NCBI GenBank assembly: GCA_958437935.1
Contig: CAUBPS010000010.1
Coordinates: forward strand, 1 to 64,000
Direction: 5' to 3'
Length of the DNA: 64,000 nt
DNA from: an uncultured Collinsella sp.
Lineage (GTDB): Bacteria > Actinomycetota > Coriobacteriia > Coriobacteriales > Coriobacteriaceae
Both the position numbers and the translations under genes were made by a program. Positions within the stretch are counted from its first letter, which is position 1. Each line of letters begins with the position of its first letter. Below the pieces are notes generated by a model. It did no database searches. It was not told the origin of the DNA and saw nothing but the letters and a program-made list of their open reading frames with translations. Below are positions 52,471-62,168 of this stretch, one piece after another.

Positions 52471-54621
52471 TTAGTACTGGCTCTCGTGCTTGCTAAAGAA
52501 GTCGAAGCGCGGGGGCAGCGGCTTTACGCGGTGCTCGCCGGGCTTCTCGCCCAGGCTCTCCACAAACTCGTCCGTGGAGGCAAAGATGTTATCCCAGCTA
52601 AAGAAGGCGACCGGATCGACGTCGAAGTATTCGCAGATGAGCTCGCAGCCGGCCGGCACAATACCGTGCATGAGCACGGTCGCCACGCGCAGCTCGGTAA
52701 AGGCGTCGACGAGGGCCTGCGTCATTGCGACGTTGGCTGGCTCGCCCTCGAGCTTGTTGGCGGCCTTGGAGGCGTCGCTCCAGCGCTTGTTGGCGGCGCG
52801 CAGGTAGTCGTCGCACACGGCAAGCGCGCGGTGCGTCTCGAACTTGTACATGGCCTGCTCAAAGGCGAGGGCTGCCTGCTGGGCGGCTTCGACCACGGCG
52901 GCAGAAGCGGCACCGGCGGGGATGCAGCCGTTGCGATAGGGGCTCTCGTCGCCCTCCTTGACGGCGACGCCGTAGAAGCAGCTGCGGGCCAGGCGGTTGA
53001 ACACGCCGGTCAGCAGCGCGCTCTCCTTAAGGGCCGGGTCGATAACGCGCTTGTCGTCGCAGGCGCGCACCTCGTTGCCGTCCTTGTCCTTGCCAGTCAC
53101 GCGCGTGTCGTATGCCTTGGGGCTAAAGCTCACCGGCTTTTCGGACAGGCCGAGCGACAGCCAGTGCGCGCGCATCTGCTCGCAGGTGTAGTGGTTGAGC
53201 AGGTCGTCTGCCGGCGGGGGAGGCGTCTGCGAGGACGAGCTGGCCTTTTTGCCCATGTAGAGCAGGTGGTAGCAGGCGCTGACGGTGCTCTGCGTGAGGT
53301 CCCAACCCAGGGCCTCCCACATGGCGGTCTGCGCGATGCAGTAGAAGTAGATGTTGTCCTGACCGATAAACTGGTAGATCTGTGCGTCGTCCGAGCACCA
53401 CCAGTCGCGCCAGTCGAGCGAGCTGTGCTGGTAGGTGGGCGCGGGCACCTGCGTGGAGTCGGCAGCGGGCTCGCCCATGAGGGCGGCATCCTGGGCGGCG
53501 ACGCCCTCGGTCACGCCGGCGGCTTTGGTATCGCGTGCGAGCACGGTACGCGTATAGCTGATGGGCGCCCACAGGCTCTCGGGCCAGCACCAGCAGGTGA
53601 CGTCGGAGACGCCATCGACCTCGGGCACCGGAACACCCCAGTCGATGTTGCCGGTGATGCGGAAGGGCACGAGCGCCTTGCCGCTGCGGAAGCGCACGCC
53701 ACCGTTGGCGAGCACTGCGTGGGCATCGTCGCGCTCCTTCCAGCTGGGGAAGGTGACGGTAAAGCTGCTCTTGTTGCCCTCGGGCTCCAGCACGGTGTGC
53801 TCAGGAAGCTGATCCTCGACGGCATCGAAGGCCTCGCGGAACTTGTTCTGGATGTAGAGCTGAGCCGGCAGCAGCCACTCCTCCATGGTCTTGGAGACCA
53901 CGGAGCGAACCTGCGGGTTCTGGGCGAGCTTGGCGGTATAGGTCTTCATAAAGTCGAGGTAGGCCGGCAGGTCGAAGTAGAGGTTGTCGACCGGGCGCAG
54001 CTCGGGCACCTCGCCGGTGAGCTGGCTCTTGGGCGCGATGAGCTCCTCGGGCTCAAACTGGTGGCCCAGATCGCACTCGTCGGCATAAGCCTTCTCGGAC
54101 TTGCAGCCCTGGATGGGGCAGCGGCCGATCACCTGACGGCCGTTGAGGAACGTGCCGGCCTTGGCATCGTAGAACTGCAGCGTGGAGCGCTTGGAGATGG
54201 TGCCCTGCTCGTGCAGGCGCTTGATAATCTCGGCGGTCACCTCGTTGTGAATCTGCGCAGCCGGCTCAAGGCCCGAGCCGCCGTAGATGTCGCAGCTGAT
54301 GTTGTAGTTGTTGAGGGTCGCGGCCTGGCGGGAGTGATTGGACTCGACATACTCGCTAATGGACTTGTCGTAGCCCTCGTTCTCCTTGAGCTTGCGGTAG
54401 CTCTCCATGATGGGCGAGCCATAGCAGTCGGTGCCCGAGGTGAAGATGACGTTCTCGCGGCCCAGGCGGTCGCGCAGGAAGCGGGCGAAGAAGTCGGCAG
54501 GGACAAAGACGCCGCCAACGTGGCCAAAGTGAAGGCCCTTGTTGCCGTAGGGCTCGCCGGCGGTAACGATGGCGCGGCGAGGCCAGCTGGGACGGTCGTT
54601 CATGGAGTATTTGGATGCCAT
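52471..54621 (-). CDS. Methionyl-tRNA-synthetase-like class I tRNA ligase with divergent KMSKS
   Basis: A 716-residue class I aminoacyl-tRNA synthetase of the MetRS type. The HIGH motif is HFGH at residues 31-34 within AGEPYGNKGL-HFGH. A zinc-knuckle insertion typical of MetRS is at about 166 (GRCPIQGCKSEKAY). The KMSKS position near 455 reads MGKKASSSSQTPPPPADD, a Ser/Pro-rich variant lacking the second lysine pattern; this form is recalled from 'class I tRNA ligase family protein' members in other gut anaerobes. The start ATG at 54621 has GAAGGAG upstream. Whether it charges Met-tRNA or has another role is open. Confidence 0.8.
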   Translation of the reverse strand: MASKYSMNDRPSWPRRAIVTAGEPYGNKGLHFGHVGGVFVPADFFARFLRDRLGRENVIFTSGTDCYGSPIMESYRKLKENEGYDKSISEYVESNHSRQAATLNNYNISCDIYGGSGLEPAAQIHNEVTAEIIKRLHEQGTISKRSTLQFYDAKAGTFLNGRQVIGRCPIQGCKSEKAYADECDLGHQFEPEELIAPKSQLTGEVPELRPVDNLYFDLPAYLDFMKTYTAKLAQNPQVRSVVSKTMEEWLLPAQLYIQNKFREAFDAVEDQLPEHTVLEPEGNKSSFTVTFPSWKERDDAHAVLANGGVRFRSGKALVPFRITGNIDWGVPVPEVDGVSDVTCWCWPESLWAPISYTRTVLARDTKAAGVTEGVAAQDAALMGEPAADSTQVPAPTYQHSSLDWRDWWCSDDAQIYQFIGQDNIYFYCIAQTAMWEALGWDLTQSTVSACYHLLYMGKKASSSSQTPPPPADDLLNHYTCEQMRAHWLSLGLSEKPVSFSPKAYDTRVTGKDKDGNEVRACDDKRVIDPALKESALLTGVFNRLARSCFYGVAVKEGDESPYRNGCIPAGAASAAVVEAAQQAALAFEQAMYKFETHRALAVCDDYLRAANKRWSDASKAANKLEGEPANVAMTQALVDAFTELRVATVLMHGIVPAGCELICEYFDVDPVAFFSWDNIFASTDEFVESLGEKPGEHRVKPLPPRFDFFSKHESQY

Positions 54622-54753
54622 GGGACTCCTTCGCATATGGTGAGGGCGCGGCCGGGCGCGGGGCTCGGCGGCGCGGTGGTCAATTCGTGCATATCGTTCG
54701 ACATTATCGCACATGCGGGCGGGTGCGTGGCAGGGGCGCTATCCTAAGATGCT

Positions 54754-55320
54754 ATGAATGAGATTTCCAACATACATGCGTTTGAAGACGAGGATTTTCT
54801 GCACGCTTGCTTCGTGTGGGGGATGGTCGTAGTCGGCGTGTTTGCCGTGTGCCTGGTGCCGGTGTTTATGCTGCTGGGCGGACCCGCGGACCTGGATGCG
54901 GCTGACGCGGGCGGTTGGACGGCGGTCGTGGGCTGGATAGTCGGCTTGGCTGCGATCTCAATGGCGTCGTTCGCCGTGCACGAGCTGGTGCACGGTGTGT
55001 TTTTTAAGCTGCTGGCGCCTGCGGGCGCGAAGGTGACCTTTGGGGCGAATCGCGAGACAGCGATGATCTATGCCTGCGCCGAAGGCGTTGTGTATTCTCG
55101 CCGGCGGTACGTGGCGGTTTGCCTGGCGCCGACGGTTGTTGTGACGGCAACGCTTGCCCTGGGGTTTGCGTTTTCGGGCTATCCGCTGCTGTGCTATCTG
55201 GCGGCCGGCTTGCATTTGTCAGGCTGTGTGGGCGACTGGTATTACGTGCGGACCATTTTGCGCGACCGCCGCATTGTCGCCTGCGAGGATACGTCCTTTG
55301 GCGTGCGCTTTTTCGGGTGA
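54754..55320 (+). CDS. DUF3267-family membrane zincin-like protein
   Basis: A 188-residue membrane protein with four to five hydrophobic segments. HELVHG near residues 76-81 is an HExxH metalloprotease motif inside a membrane helix, as in DUF3267 (putative zincin peptidase) proteins. A C-terminal Asp/Tyr region (GCVGDWYYVRTIL) contains a further conserved aspartate candidate. The C-terminus CEDTSFGVRFF is typical of the family. Substrate unknown. Its stop overlaps the SD region of queH, so the two genes may be co-transcribed, without obvious functional connection. It is divergent from the MetRS-like gene. Confidence 0.78.
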   Translation: MNEISNIHAFEDEDFLHACFVWGMVVVGVFAVCLVPVFMLLGGPADLDAADAGGWTAVVGWIVGLAAISMASFAVHELVHGVFFKLLAPAGAKVTFGANRETAMIYACAEGVVYSRRRYVAVCLAPTVVVTATLALGFAFSGYPLLCYLAAGLHLSGCVGDWYYVRTILRDRRIVACEDTSFGVRFFG

Positions 55321-55330
55321 GGAGATGTTG

Positions 55331-55906
55331 ATGAAGCCGTTGTTGTTGCACGCTTGCTGCGCGCCGTGCTCGCTTGAGCCGGTCCGCCTGCTGCGCGAGG
55401 AAGGGTTTGAGCCCACGATTTGCTGGACCAACCCCAATATTCAGCCGCACGATGAATGGCAGCGTCGCCTGGACGAGCTGCGCCGGTGGTGTGCCGATGG
55501 CGACATCGAGCTTATCGAGGCGGGGGAGGACCGTGAGCGTTGGGAGGCCGGCGTGGCCCCGCTGGGCGCCGATCGAGCCCGTCGCTGTCGCGCATGCTAT
55601 GCCCTGCGCCTGGCCGAGGCATGCCGAGTGGCCCAGGAGCGCGGGTTTGAGTTTGTGGGTACGACGCTCGCCGTCTCGCCGTATCAGCTGTTCGACACCT
55701 GCAATGATGTGTTGGAGCGTCTGGCTGCCGCCCGCGGTCTCACTCCGGTGATTCGCGATTTTCGTCCGTATTACCCCGAGGCGACACGCCGTTCGCGCGA
55801 GCTGGGCATGTATCGGCAGAACTACTGTGGTTGCCGCTTCTCGGCTGTCGAGGCGGCCATGGACCGCGCCCGCATCCGCGACGAGCGCAAAGCGTCCAAA
55901 AAGTAG
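55331..55906 (+). CDS. queH: Epoxyqueuosine reductase QueH
   Basis: Performs the last step of queuosine synthesis in tRNA, reducing epoxyqueuosine; QueH replaces the cobalamin-dependent QueG in many anaerobes. The 191-residue protein has the cysteine signature HACCAPCS at residues 7-14, CRACY near 86 and YCGC near 165, which bind the iron-sulfur cluster and second iron. The start at ATG 55331 has GAGGAG six bases upstream; ATG 55325 is too close to the SD. It is followed 64 bases later by queA, and tgt lies at 60.9 kb, so three queuosine genes sit within 7 kb. Confidence 0.93.
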   Translation: MKPLLLHACCAPCSLEPVRLLREEGFEPTICWTNPNIQPHDEWQRRLDELRRWCADGDIELIEAGEDRERWEAGVAPLGADRARRCRACYALRLAEACRVAQERGFEFVGTTLAVSPYQLFDTCNDVLERLAAARGLTPVIRDFRPYYPEATRRSRELGMYRQNYCGCRFSAVEAAMDRARIRDERKASKK

Positions 55907-55970
55907 TTCTTTTGAGCTGGCAGCCTGCTAGGATGTAGAGCGGACTATAGCTATATAAGGAGTATCCGAC

Positions 55971-57188
55971 GTGTCTATGCGTACCGATGATTTTGACTAC
56001 AACCTTCCCGAGGAACTGATTGCCCAAGCTCCTGCCGAGCCGCGCGACTCCTGCCGCCTGCTGGTGGTGGATCGCAAGGGCTCCCAGGCGGGAACGCCGC
56101 TGGAGCACGGCGGTACCGTTGAGCACCGCATCTTCCGCGACATCATCGACTATATCGAGCCTGGCGATGTGCTCGTCATCAACAAGACGCGCGTGATGCC
56201 GGCCCGCCTGATCGGTCGCAAGGAGGGCTCGGGCGGCGTGGTCGAGACGCTGCTGCTCAAGCGCCGCGAAGATGTTGACCCGCTGGGCCACGTTTGGGAG
56301 TGCCTGGTCAAGCCGGGTAAGCGCCTGAAGCCCGGTGCTCAGATTGAGTATCGTGCGGGCGGCGCCCATGCGCCCGAGGGGGCTCCCGTGGTGCTGACGG
56401 CCGAGGTCATCGACTTTGTCACCGATAGCCGCGGCGGCCGCCTGGTGCGTTTTGAGCCGGCCGGTTGCAATGCCGCCGGCGAGCCGCGCACGCTCGACGA
56501 GGCCATCCATGCTGCCGGCCACGTGCCGCTGCCGCCCTACATTACCGATTACGAGGGCGATCCCGAGAAGTACCAGACCGTCTACGCCATGAAAGAGGAA
56601 CACTCGGCTGCAGCTCCCACGGCGGGTCTGCACTTTACTTCCGAGCTCATGGCCGCTATCGAGGCCAAGGGTGCGAAGTTTGCCGCCGTCGAGCTCGAGG
56701 TGGGCATCGATACCTTCCGCTTGGTGGAGGAGGACGACCCCACGCAGCACGTCATGCACACCGAGCGCTACCACGTGTCGCAGGAAGTTGTCGACGCCGT
56801 GCATAAGGCGAAAGCCGAGGGTCATCGTGTGATCGCCGTCGGCACTACCGCGGTGCGCTCGCTCGAGAGCGCGTTTGACGCAGAAGCCCCGGTGTTCGAT
56901 CCGGCCGTGACGGCGCGCTATTTTGAAGGCCGCGAGGACGGAGCCGACACGCTTGGCCGCGGTGACATCGTGGTGCGCGAGAACGCCACGACGCAGCTCT
57001 ACCTCATGCCCGGCTCGACCTATCACGTGGTAGACGCGCTGATCACGAACTTCCACGTGCCGCGCTCCACGCTCATGATGCTCGTGAGCGCACTTGCCAC
57101 CCGCGACCAGATCATGGATGCCTACGCTGCTGCTATCGAGGAGCGCTACCGCTTCTTCAGCTTTGGCGACGCCATGCTCATTCAGTAG
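55971..57188 (+). CDS. queA: S-adenosylmethionine:tRNA ribosyltransferase-isomerase
   Basis: Transfers and rearranges the ribosyl group of SAM onto preQ1-modified tRNA to give epoxyqueuosine, which QueH then reduces. The 405-residue length matches QueA variants with an insertion. The start TDDFDYNLPEELIAQ-PAEPRD is diagnostic, followed by NKTRVMPARLIGRK and the C-terminal TAGLHFTSEL and MPGSTYHVVDALITNFH. The start codon is GTG at 55971, eight bases after AAGGAG; ATG 55977 is a downstream alternative. A structured repeat begins directly at the stop codon (57189). Confidence 0.96.
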   Translation: MSMRTDDFDYNLPEELIAQAPAEPRDSCRLLVVDRKGSQAGTPLEHGGTVEHRIFRDIIDYIEPGDVLVINKTRVMPARLIGRKEGSGGVVETLLLKRREDVDPLGHVWECLVKPGKRLKPGAQIEYRAGGAHAPEGAPVVLTAEVIDFVTDSRGGRLVRFEPAGCNAAGEPRTLDEAIHAAGHVPLPPYITDYEGDPEKYQTVYAMKEEHSAAAPTAGLHFTSELMAAIEAKGAKFAAVELEVGIDTFRLVEEDDPTQHVMHTERYHVSQEVVDAVHKAKAEGHRVIAVGTTAVRSLESAFDAEAPVFDPAVTARYFEGREDGADTLGRGDIVVRENATTQLYLMPGSTYHVVDALITNFHVPRSTLMMLVSALATRDQIMDAYAAAIEERYRFFSFGDAMLIQ

Positions 57189-57345
57189 GTTACGGCGTTT
57201 TACAAACGCCGTAACCGGTCGACGCTGCGCGGGCCGCATTTGGACAATCTGACGTTCAACTTCAAGGGCACGACCAGAAGGTCAGCGCCCTTTCGTTTCA
57301 CGTCACCTTGTCTCAAATGTGACCCGCTCGCTGACTCTGCCATTA
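57189..57345 (+). repeat. Long structured intergenic element, copy 1
   Basis: Starts immediately after the queA stop. Hairpin 1 is GTTACGGCGTTT-TAC-AAACGCCGTAAC (57189-57215). Then GACGCTGCGCGG, and a long rod with arms CATTTG/CAAATG, ACAA/TTGT, TGACGT/ACGTCA and AAGGGC/GCCCTT, capped by GACC-AGAA-GGTC, and ending CGCTCGCTGAC. The second copy at 60439-60590 keeps the cap, the flanks and hairpin 1 but has different paired arms, so structure rather than sequence is conserved. Confidence 0.75.
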
Positions 57346-57485
57346 CATCGGTGTTGCCGTGGTTGTTGAGTAGTCATTGGGCACTTGGCACTTGGGGACG
57401 TTCCTTTTGTGCCGGCACCTGGGGACAGTCCTTATGTCATGAGATCGGTGCAAGAGGGGTAGGTTGCCTTGCGTCGATCTAAATA
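57346..57485. repeat. REP-like GGGGAC repeat cluster, copy 1
   Basis: Between the structured element and the palindromic repeat lie GGCACTTGGGGACGTTCC, TTTTGTGCCGGCACCTGGGG and ACAGTCCTTATGTC units. They share GGGGACGTTC, GGGGACAGTC and GTGCCGGCA motifs with the larger inverted repeat at 60.6-60.8 kb and look like remnants of REP-type elements mobilised in trans by Y1 (RAYT) transposases. No gene is seen. Confidence 0.6.
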
Positions 57486-57551
57486 AGTTGCGGTGAGATA
57501 GTTCTTGAATTGGCCTTTTTGGGGCTAAACAGGAACTATCTCACCGCAACT
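57486..57551. repeat. Palindromic intergenic repeat, TTGCGGTG family, copy 2
   Basis: A perfect 19-bp stem, AGTTGCGGTGAGATAGTTC with GAACTATCTCACCGCAACT, encloses a 28-base loop. It shares the outer foot with copies at 8113 and 63729. It lies between the queA 3' region and the convergent coiled-coil gene (27 bases from that gene's stop) and could terminate it. Confidence 0.85.
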
Positions 57552-57577
57552 GCGTTGAGCGTTTTTTGGCGGTTGGT

Positions 57578-59341
57578 TTACTTGCTTGCGAACAGCCAGA
57601 CTAGGATGATCACCAGGATTGCGGCGACGATGCAGACGATGGCGCCGGTGAATTTGATGCGTGAGTCGCGGGTACGCTCGCGCACCGCGTCCTCGGTGGC
57701 CTCGAGCTGGGCGACTTCTCGCTCGGTCTCGGCGTGTTCGGCTTTGTCTCGGGCCAAGGATCCTGCAAGCGACTCAGTGATCTCTGGATGGTCATGTACC
57801 TCGGTCGCCTGCTCGATGATCGACTGTGCATGTGCGGCATCTGCTTGGGCGTTGGCGATGCTTTGCTCTTGGTCGCGGCGTGCCTTGTCCTCGGCGGCGA
57901 TCTTCTCGCGCAGTTCGCGCTGGCGCGTCGTGGCGGCAGTTTTCGCCGTCTGCAGCTCGTCGCGCGCGGCATCGGCCTCAGTCGTCACGGCTTGGTGTGC
58001 GCGTTTGGCTTCGGCAATGGGGGCTTGAGCCTGCTCGACGGCCTGCTCGGCTGCGGCAAGCGAGTGCTCAAGGTCGGCGGTGATGCGCGGGACATCTTCT
58101 TCGGCTTTACGCAGGGCATCTGCCGTGTCGGAGATCTGCATCGAGAGCTCGCTGGTGCGCACCGTATAGCTGGCGGGATTTGCCGAGGGATTGCGTTGCA
58201 GCTCGGCATACTCATGACGCAGCGTCTCGAGCTGGGCGCGCGTGGCGTCGACGGTTTGTTGTGCGGCCGCAATGCCGGCGTCTCGCTCGGCCTTCACCTT
58301 GTCGCGGATACGCTTGGAATCCTCAAGACGTCGAACGAGGCGGTTGCCGGTCTCGCGCGAGCTCGCCTCGCGGGCCTCCACGGCGTCGAGCGCGGCCTTC
58401 AGGCGGAGCTCAGTCGCGTCATCCTCTGTCTTCATTTGTTCGAACTGACTCTTGAGCTCTGTCGCTTTGGCGGCGTGGGCATCACGGTCAATCTCGGCTG
58501 CCGCAGCGGTCTTTTGCGCTGTGGCGATCGCCTGACGCTGGTCGGCGACGATCTGGTCGTAGCGGCCTGCGATATCCTGGCGCGTCTCGAGTTCCTCGGT
58601 CTGATCGGTAATGCGCTGCTCAAGTTCGGCCAGGTGGGCGCGGGCATCGGCAAGTGCCTTTTTCGCGGCGTTCATCTCGCGCATGGCCGAGGCACCTTGG
58701 GCGATAAAGCTGCCCACGGCGTTCGCAGTGTTCGAGACAGCGGTCCCCAGATCGTGGCTCGCGGCGGGGTAGTGCGGGGCGGTCGGGCGAGCGGTGTCGG
58801 CAGCGTCCGCATCGGCAGCCTGCGGCGCGGCGATATTGCCGGTACCGCCCTCGACCACAGAAAAGCCTGCTGCGTGCGGATCGACCGCATCGGCGCCAAT
58901 CGTGGGGTGCTCGAGCTGCAGAAACGAGGGCATGGTGCTGCCCTGGTCGGCAACCGGAGTCTCGCCGGGCACAAAGGTCGAGGCGGCCTCGGCAGCCTCC
59001 TCTTCCTCGGCATCAATATCGGCATCGGACACGGCGTCTTTCATCGCTTTGACGGCGTCCATCATGGAGTCCATGACGGCATCGAGCTCTTCTTCCGAAG
59101 ACACCTCGATGGGGCCCGCAGCTTGCGGGGCGTCGTCCTGTACAGGGGCGTCGTCCTGAGCGGGCGCATCGTCGTTTTGCTCATCGGCGTTTTCTGTTTC
59201 GGGGGTTTCCGCCGTAGCGCTTTCGTCCAAGATGGGGTCGTCGATGTCGATACCATCGCAGGTCACAGCGTCAGTATCTGCGGTGACGTCTGCGGGATCA
59301 TCAATATGCTGTTGAGTCTGGGGGTCCAGCTCGTCTGTCAT
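57578..59341 (-). CDS. Tail-anchored coiled-coil protein
   Basis: A 587-residue protein. The first ~200 residues are acidic and Ala/Asp/Glu-rich, largely disordered. From about 215 to 555 there is an almost continuous coiled coil (AEQAVEQAQAPIAEAKRAHQ and many similar heptads), and the C-terminus is a single hydrophobic helix (FTGAIVCIVAAILVIILVWLF) ending at the last residues, so the protein is probably anchored by its tail with the coil in the cytoplasm. No enzyme domain seen; a scaffolding or envelope role is inference. The ATG at 59341 is nine bases after GAGGAG; ATG 59347 is only three bases from it. Coil proteins align poorly, so orthology is uncertain. Confidence 0.65.
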   Translation of the reverse strand: MTDELDPQTQQHIDDPADVTADTDAVTCDGIDIDDPILDESATAETPETENADEQNDDAPAQDDAPVQDDAPQAAGPIEVSSEEELDAVMDSMMDAVKAMKDAVSDADIDAEEEEAAEAASTFVPGETPVADQGSTMPSFLQLEHPTIGADAVDPHAAGFSVVEGGTGNIAAPQAADADAADTARPTAPHYPAASHDLGTAVSNTANAVGSFIAQGASAMREMNAAKKALADARAHLAELEQRITDQTEELETRQDIAGRYDQIVADQRQAIATAQKTAAAAEIDRDAHAAKATELKSQFEQMKTEDDATELRLKAALDAVEAREASSRETGNRLVRRLEDSKRIRDKVKAERDAGIAAAQQTVDATRAQLETLRHEYAELQRNPSANPASYTVRTSELSMQISDTADALRKAEEDVPRITADLEHSLAAAEQAVEQAQAPIAEAKRAHQAVTTEADAARDELQTAKTAATTRQRELREKIAAEDKARRDQEQSIANAQADAAHAQSIIEQATEVHDHPEITESLAGSLARDKAEHAETEREVAQLEATEDAVRERTRDSRIKFTGAIVCIVAAILVIILVWLFASK

Positions 59342-59635
59342 AGGCATGTGCTCCTCATCGTTGTTTGTCACCCTATGATAAAGTCTCGCGCCGACATCCC
59401 GCGCGCCGCAGCAAAGTTTCAAAACGTGTTCGATGGCTCGATCTGATAACAACAACTCGGCCGCTTTATCCAGTTTGTACTTGACAATCCCTTCGCCGAA
59501 TGACGTTGCGCCGTTCGCCTGCTGCGGTCTTTATTTTTCACTTGAACACGCTAAAGTTGCATTTCAGCTTTTGGCGCGTGAAGTTGGATACGCGCAGTCG
59601 GCGGGCGTGCCCGTCGCGATTCGAAAGGACTTTGT

Positions 59636-60436
59636 ATGGGACTTTTCACTGGTAAGACCGTGATCGTCACCGGCGGCGGCAAGGCCACGCTCAAGGACGG
59701 TTCCGCTGGCTCCATCGGTTACGGCATCGATATCGCTTTTGCCAAGGAGGGCGCAAACCTCGTTATTACCGGCCGCAACGTTGCCAAGCTCGAGGCTGCC
59801 AAGGAGTCCCTCGAGGCCGAGTACGGCGTCAAGGTTCTGCCTGTTCAGGCCGATGTCTCAGCTGGTCAGGACAACGAGGCCGTCGTCCAGAACGTCATCG
59901 ACAAGGCCATTGAGGAGTTCGGCCGCATCGACGCCGTCGTCAACAATGCTCAGGCCAGCGCCTCGGGCGTGACCATCGCCGATCACACCATGGACCAGTT
60001 TAACCTGGCCATTTACTCCGGTCTGTATGCTACCTATCTGTACATGCAGAAGGCCTATCCGCACCTGAAGGAGACCAAGGGCTCCGTGGTCAACTTTGCC
60101 TCGGGCGCCGGCCTGTTTGGCAACTATGGCCAGTGCAGCTATGCTGCCGCCAAGGAGGGCATCCGCGGCCTGACCCGCGTTGCCGCCAACGAGTGGGGCC
60201 CCGACGGCATCAACGTCAACATCGTGTGCCCGCTTGCTTGGACCGCTGCGCTCGAGAACTTCCAGGATGCCTACCCCGAGGCGTTCAAGGCCAACGTCCA
60301 CATGCCGCCGGCTGGTCACTACGGCGACGTCGAGAAGGAAATCGGCCGCGTGGTCGTTCAGCTCTGCGGTCCCGACTTTAAGTACATGAACGGCGAGACC
60401 GTCACCCTCGAGGGTGGCATGGGCCAGCGTCCTTAA
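59636..60436 (+). CDS. SDR oxidoreductase, candidate 12alpha-hydroxysteroid dehydrogenase
   Basis: A 266-residue short-chain dehydrogenase. The nucleotide-binding loop is TGGGKA...SIGYGI (residues 12-30) with an eight-residue insertion, then NNAQAS near 105 and the catalytic Ser (FASGAGLFG) and Y-A-A-A-K near 168-172. Segments NNAQASASG, IYSGLYAT, KE-x-x-GSVVNFASGAGLFGN and the terminal TLEGGMGQRP closely resemble, as I recall it, the NADP-dependent 12alpha-HSDH of Clostridium sp. ATCC 29733, which oxidises the 12-hydroxyl of cholate. Bile-acid activity is inference until tested. GAAAGGA precedes the ATG at 59636. Its stop is followed at once by structured repeat copy 2. Confidence 0.78.
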   Translation: MGLFTGKTVIVTGGGKATLKDGSAGSIGYGIDIAFAKEGANLVITGRNVAKLEAAKESLEAEYGVKVLPVQADVSAGQDNEAVVQNVIDKAIEEFGRIDAVVNNAQASASGVTIADHTMDQFNLAIYSGLYATYLYMQKAYPHLKETKGSVVNFASGAGLFGNYGQCSYAAAKEGIRGLTRVAANEWGPDGINVNIVCPLAWTAALENFQDAYPEAFKANVHMPPAGHYGDVEKEIGRVVVQLCGPDFKYMNGETVTLEGGMGQRP

Positions 60437-60438
60437 GG

Positions 60439-60590
60439 GTTACGGCGTTTTGCCAAACGCCGTAACGGGCCGACGCTGCGCGGTCACCAGAGCGACAACT
60501 TGTCATTTAAAGAGGGCGGCATGACCAGAAGGTCTATGCCGCCCTCTTTTCATGCCAATTTGTTCGCTCTGGCGACCGCTCGCTGACGTT
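60439..60590 (+). repeat. Long structured intergenic element, copy 2
   Basis: Begins two bases after the SDR stop. Hairpin 1 is GTTACGGCGTTT-TGCC-AAACGCCGTAAC (60439-60466). Then GACGCTGCGCGG and a long rod: GGTC/GACC, CCAGAGCGA (60487) with TCGCTCTGG (60564), and AGAGGGCGGCAT (60511) with ATGCCGCCCTCT (60536), capped by GACC-AGAA-GGTC, followed by TTTTC and later CCGCTCGCTGACG. The inner arm plus U-tract could terminate transcription. Arms differ from copy 1 while pairing is kept. Confidence 0.8.
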
Positions 60591-60599
60591 GCTAGGGCA

Positions 60600-60790
60600 T
60601 CGGCGTTTGCGTTGCTGACGAAAAGTAGTCGTTGGGGACGTTCTTAAATGACTAGTCGAAGGGGACAGTCTTGTCGGCACTTGGGGACGGTCCCTAAGTG
60701 CCGGCAGATTGGGACACTCCTTTGCAAGATGGCGCTGAAGGCTGTCCCCAACAACTAGTCATTTAAGAACGTCCCCAACGGCTAGTTGTT
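60600..60790. repeat. REP-like GGGGAC inverted repeat
   Basis: GTTGGGGACGTTCTTAAATGACTAGT near 60633-60658 has its exact reverse complement at 60754-60779, enclosing a second imperfect palindrome (TGTCGGCACTTGGGGACGGTCCCTAAGTGCCGGCA by position 60674-60708). The GGGGAC, GTGCCGGCA and TAGTC(G/A)TTGGG units recur in the shorter cluster at 57.35-57.48 kb. This is the layout of REP/BIME elements; no transposase gene is present in the window. The region also holds the tgt promoter. Confidence 0.75.
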
Positions 60791-60879
60791 TAATGCACCA
60801 GTTTCTGTCGAGTCGGTGCTTCTTGCGGGTTGCCCGTATAATGGTTTGCGTATGAACCGCAACCAAGGAGTTCCAGTTT

Positions 60880-62019
<1,140 letters not shown>

Positions 62020-62168
62020 GGGCGACAGACACGCTTGCAGCGCGTGGGCAACGGCAAAAGCTGAGCGGCAGCCGCACGTCACATTCACTGACGTCGTCTG
62101 CGCGACCGCTGACCGATAGCTTGCAAGCACTTGATGCATCGTGGGTACCATACCGAATGGTTGATGTT

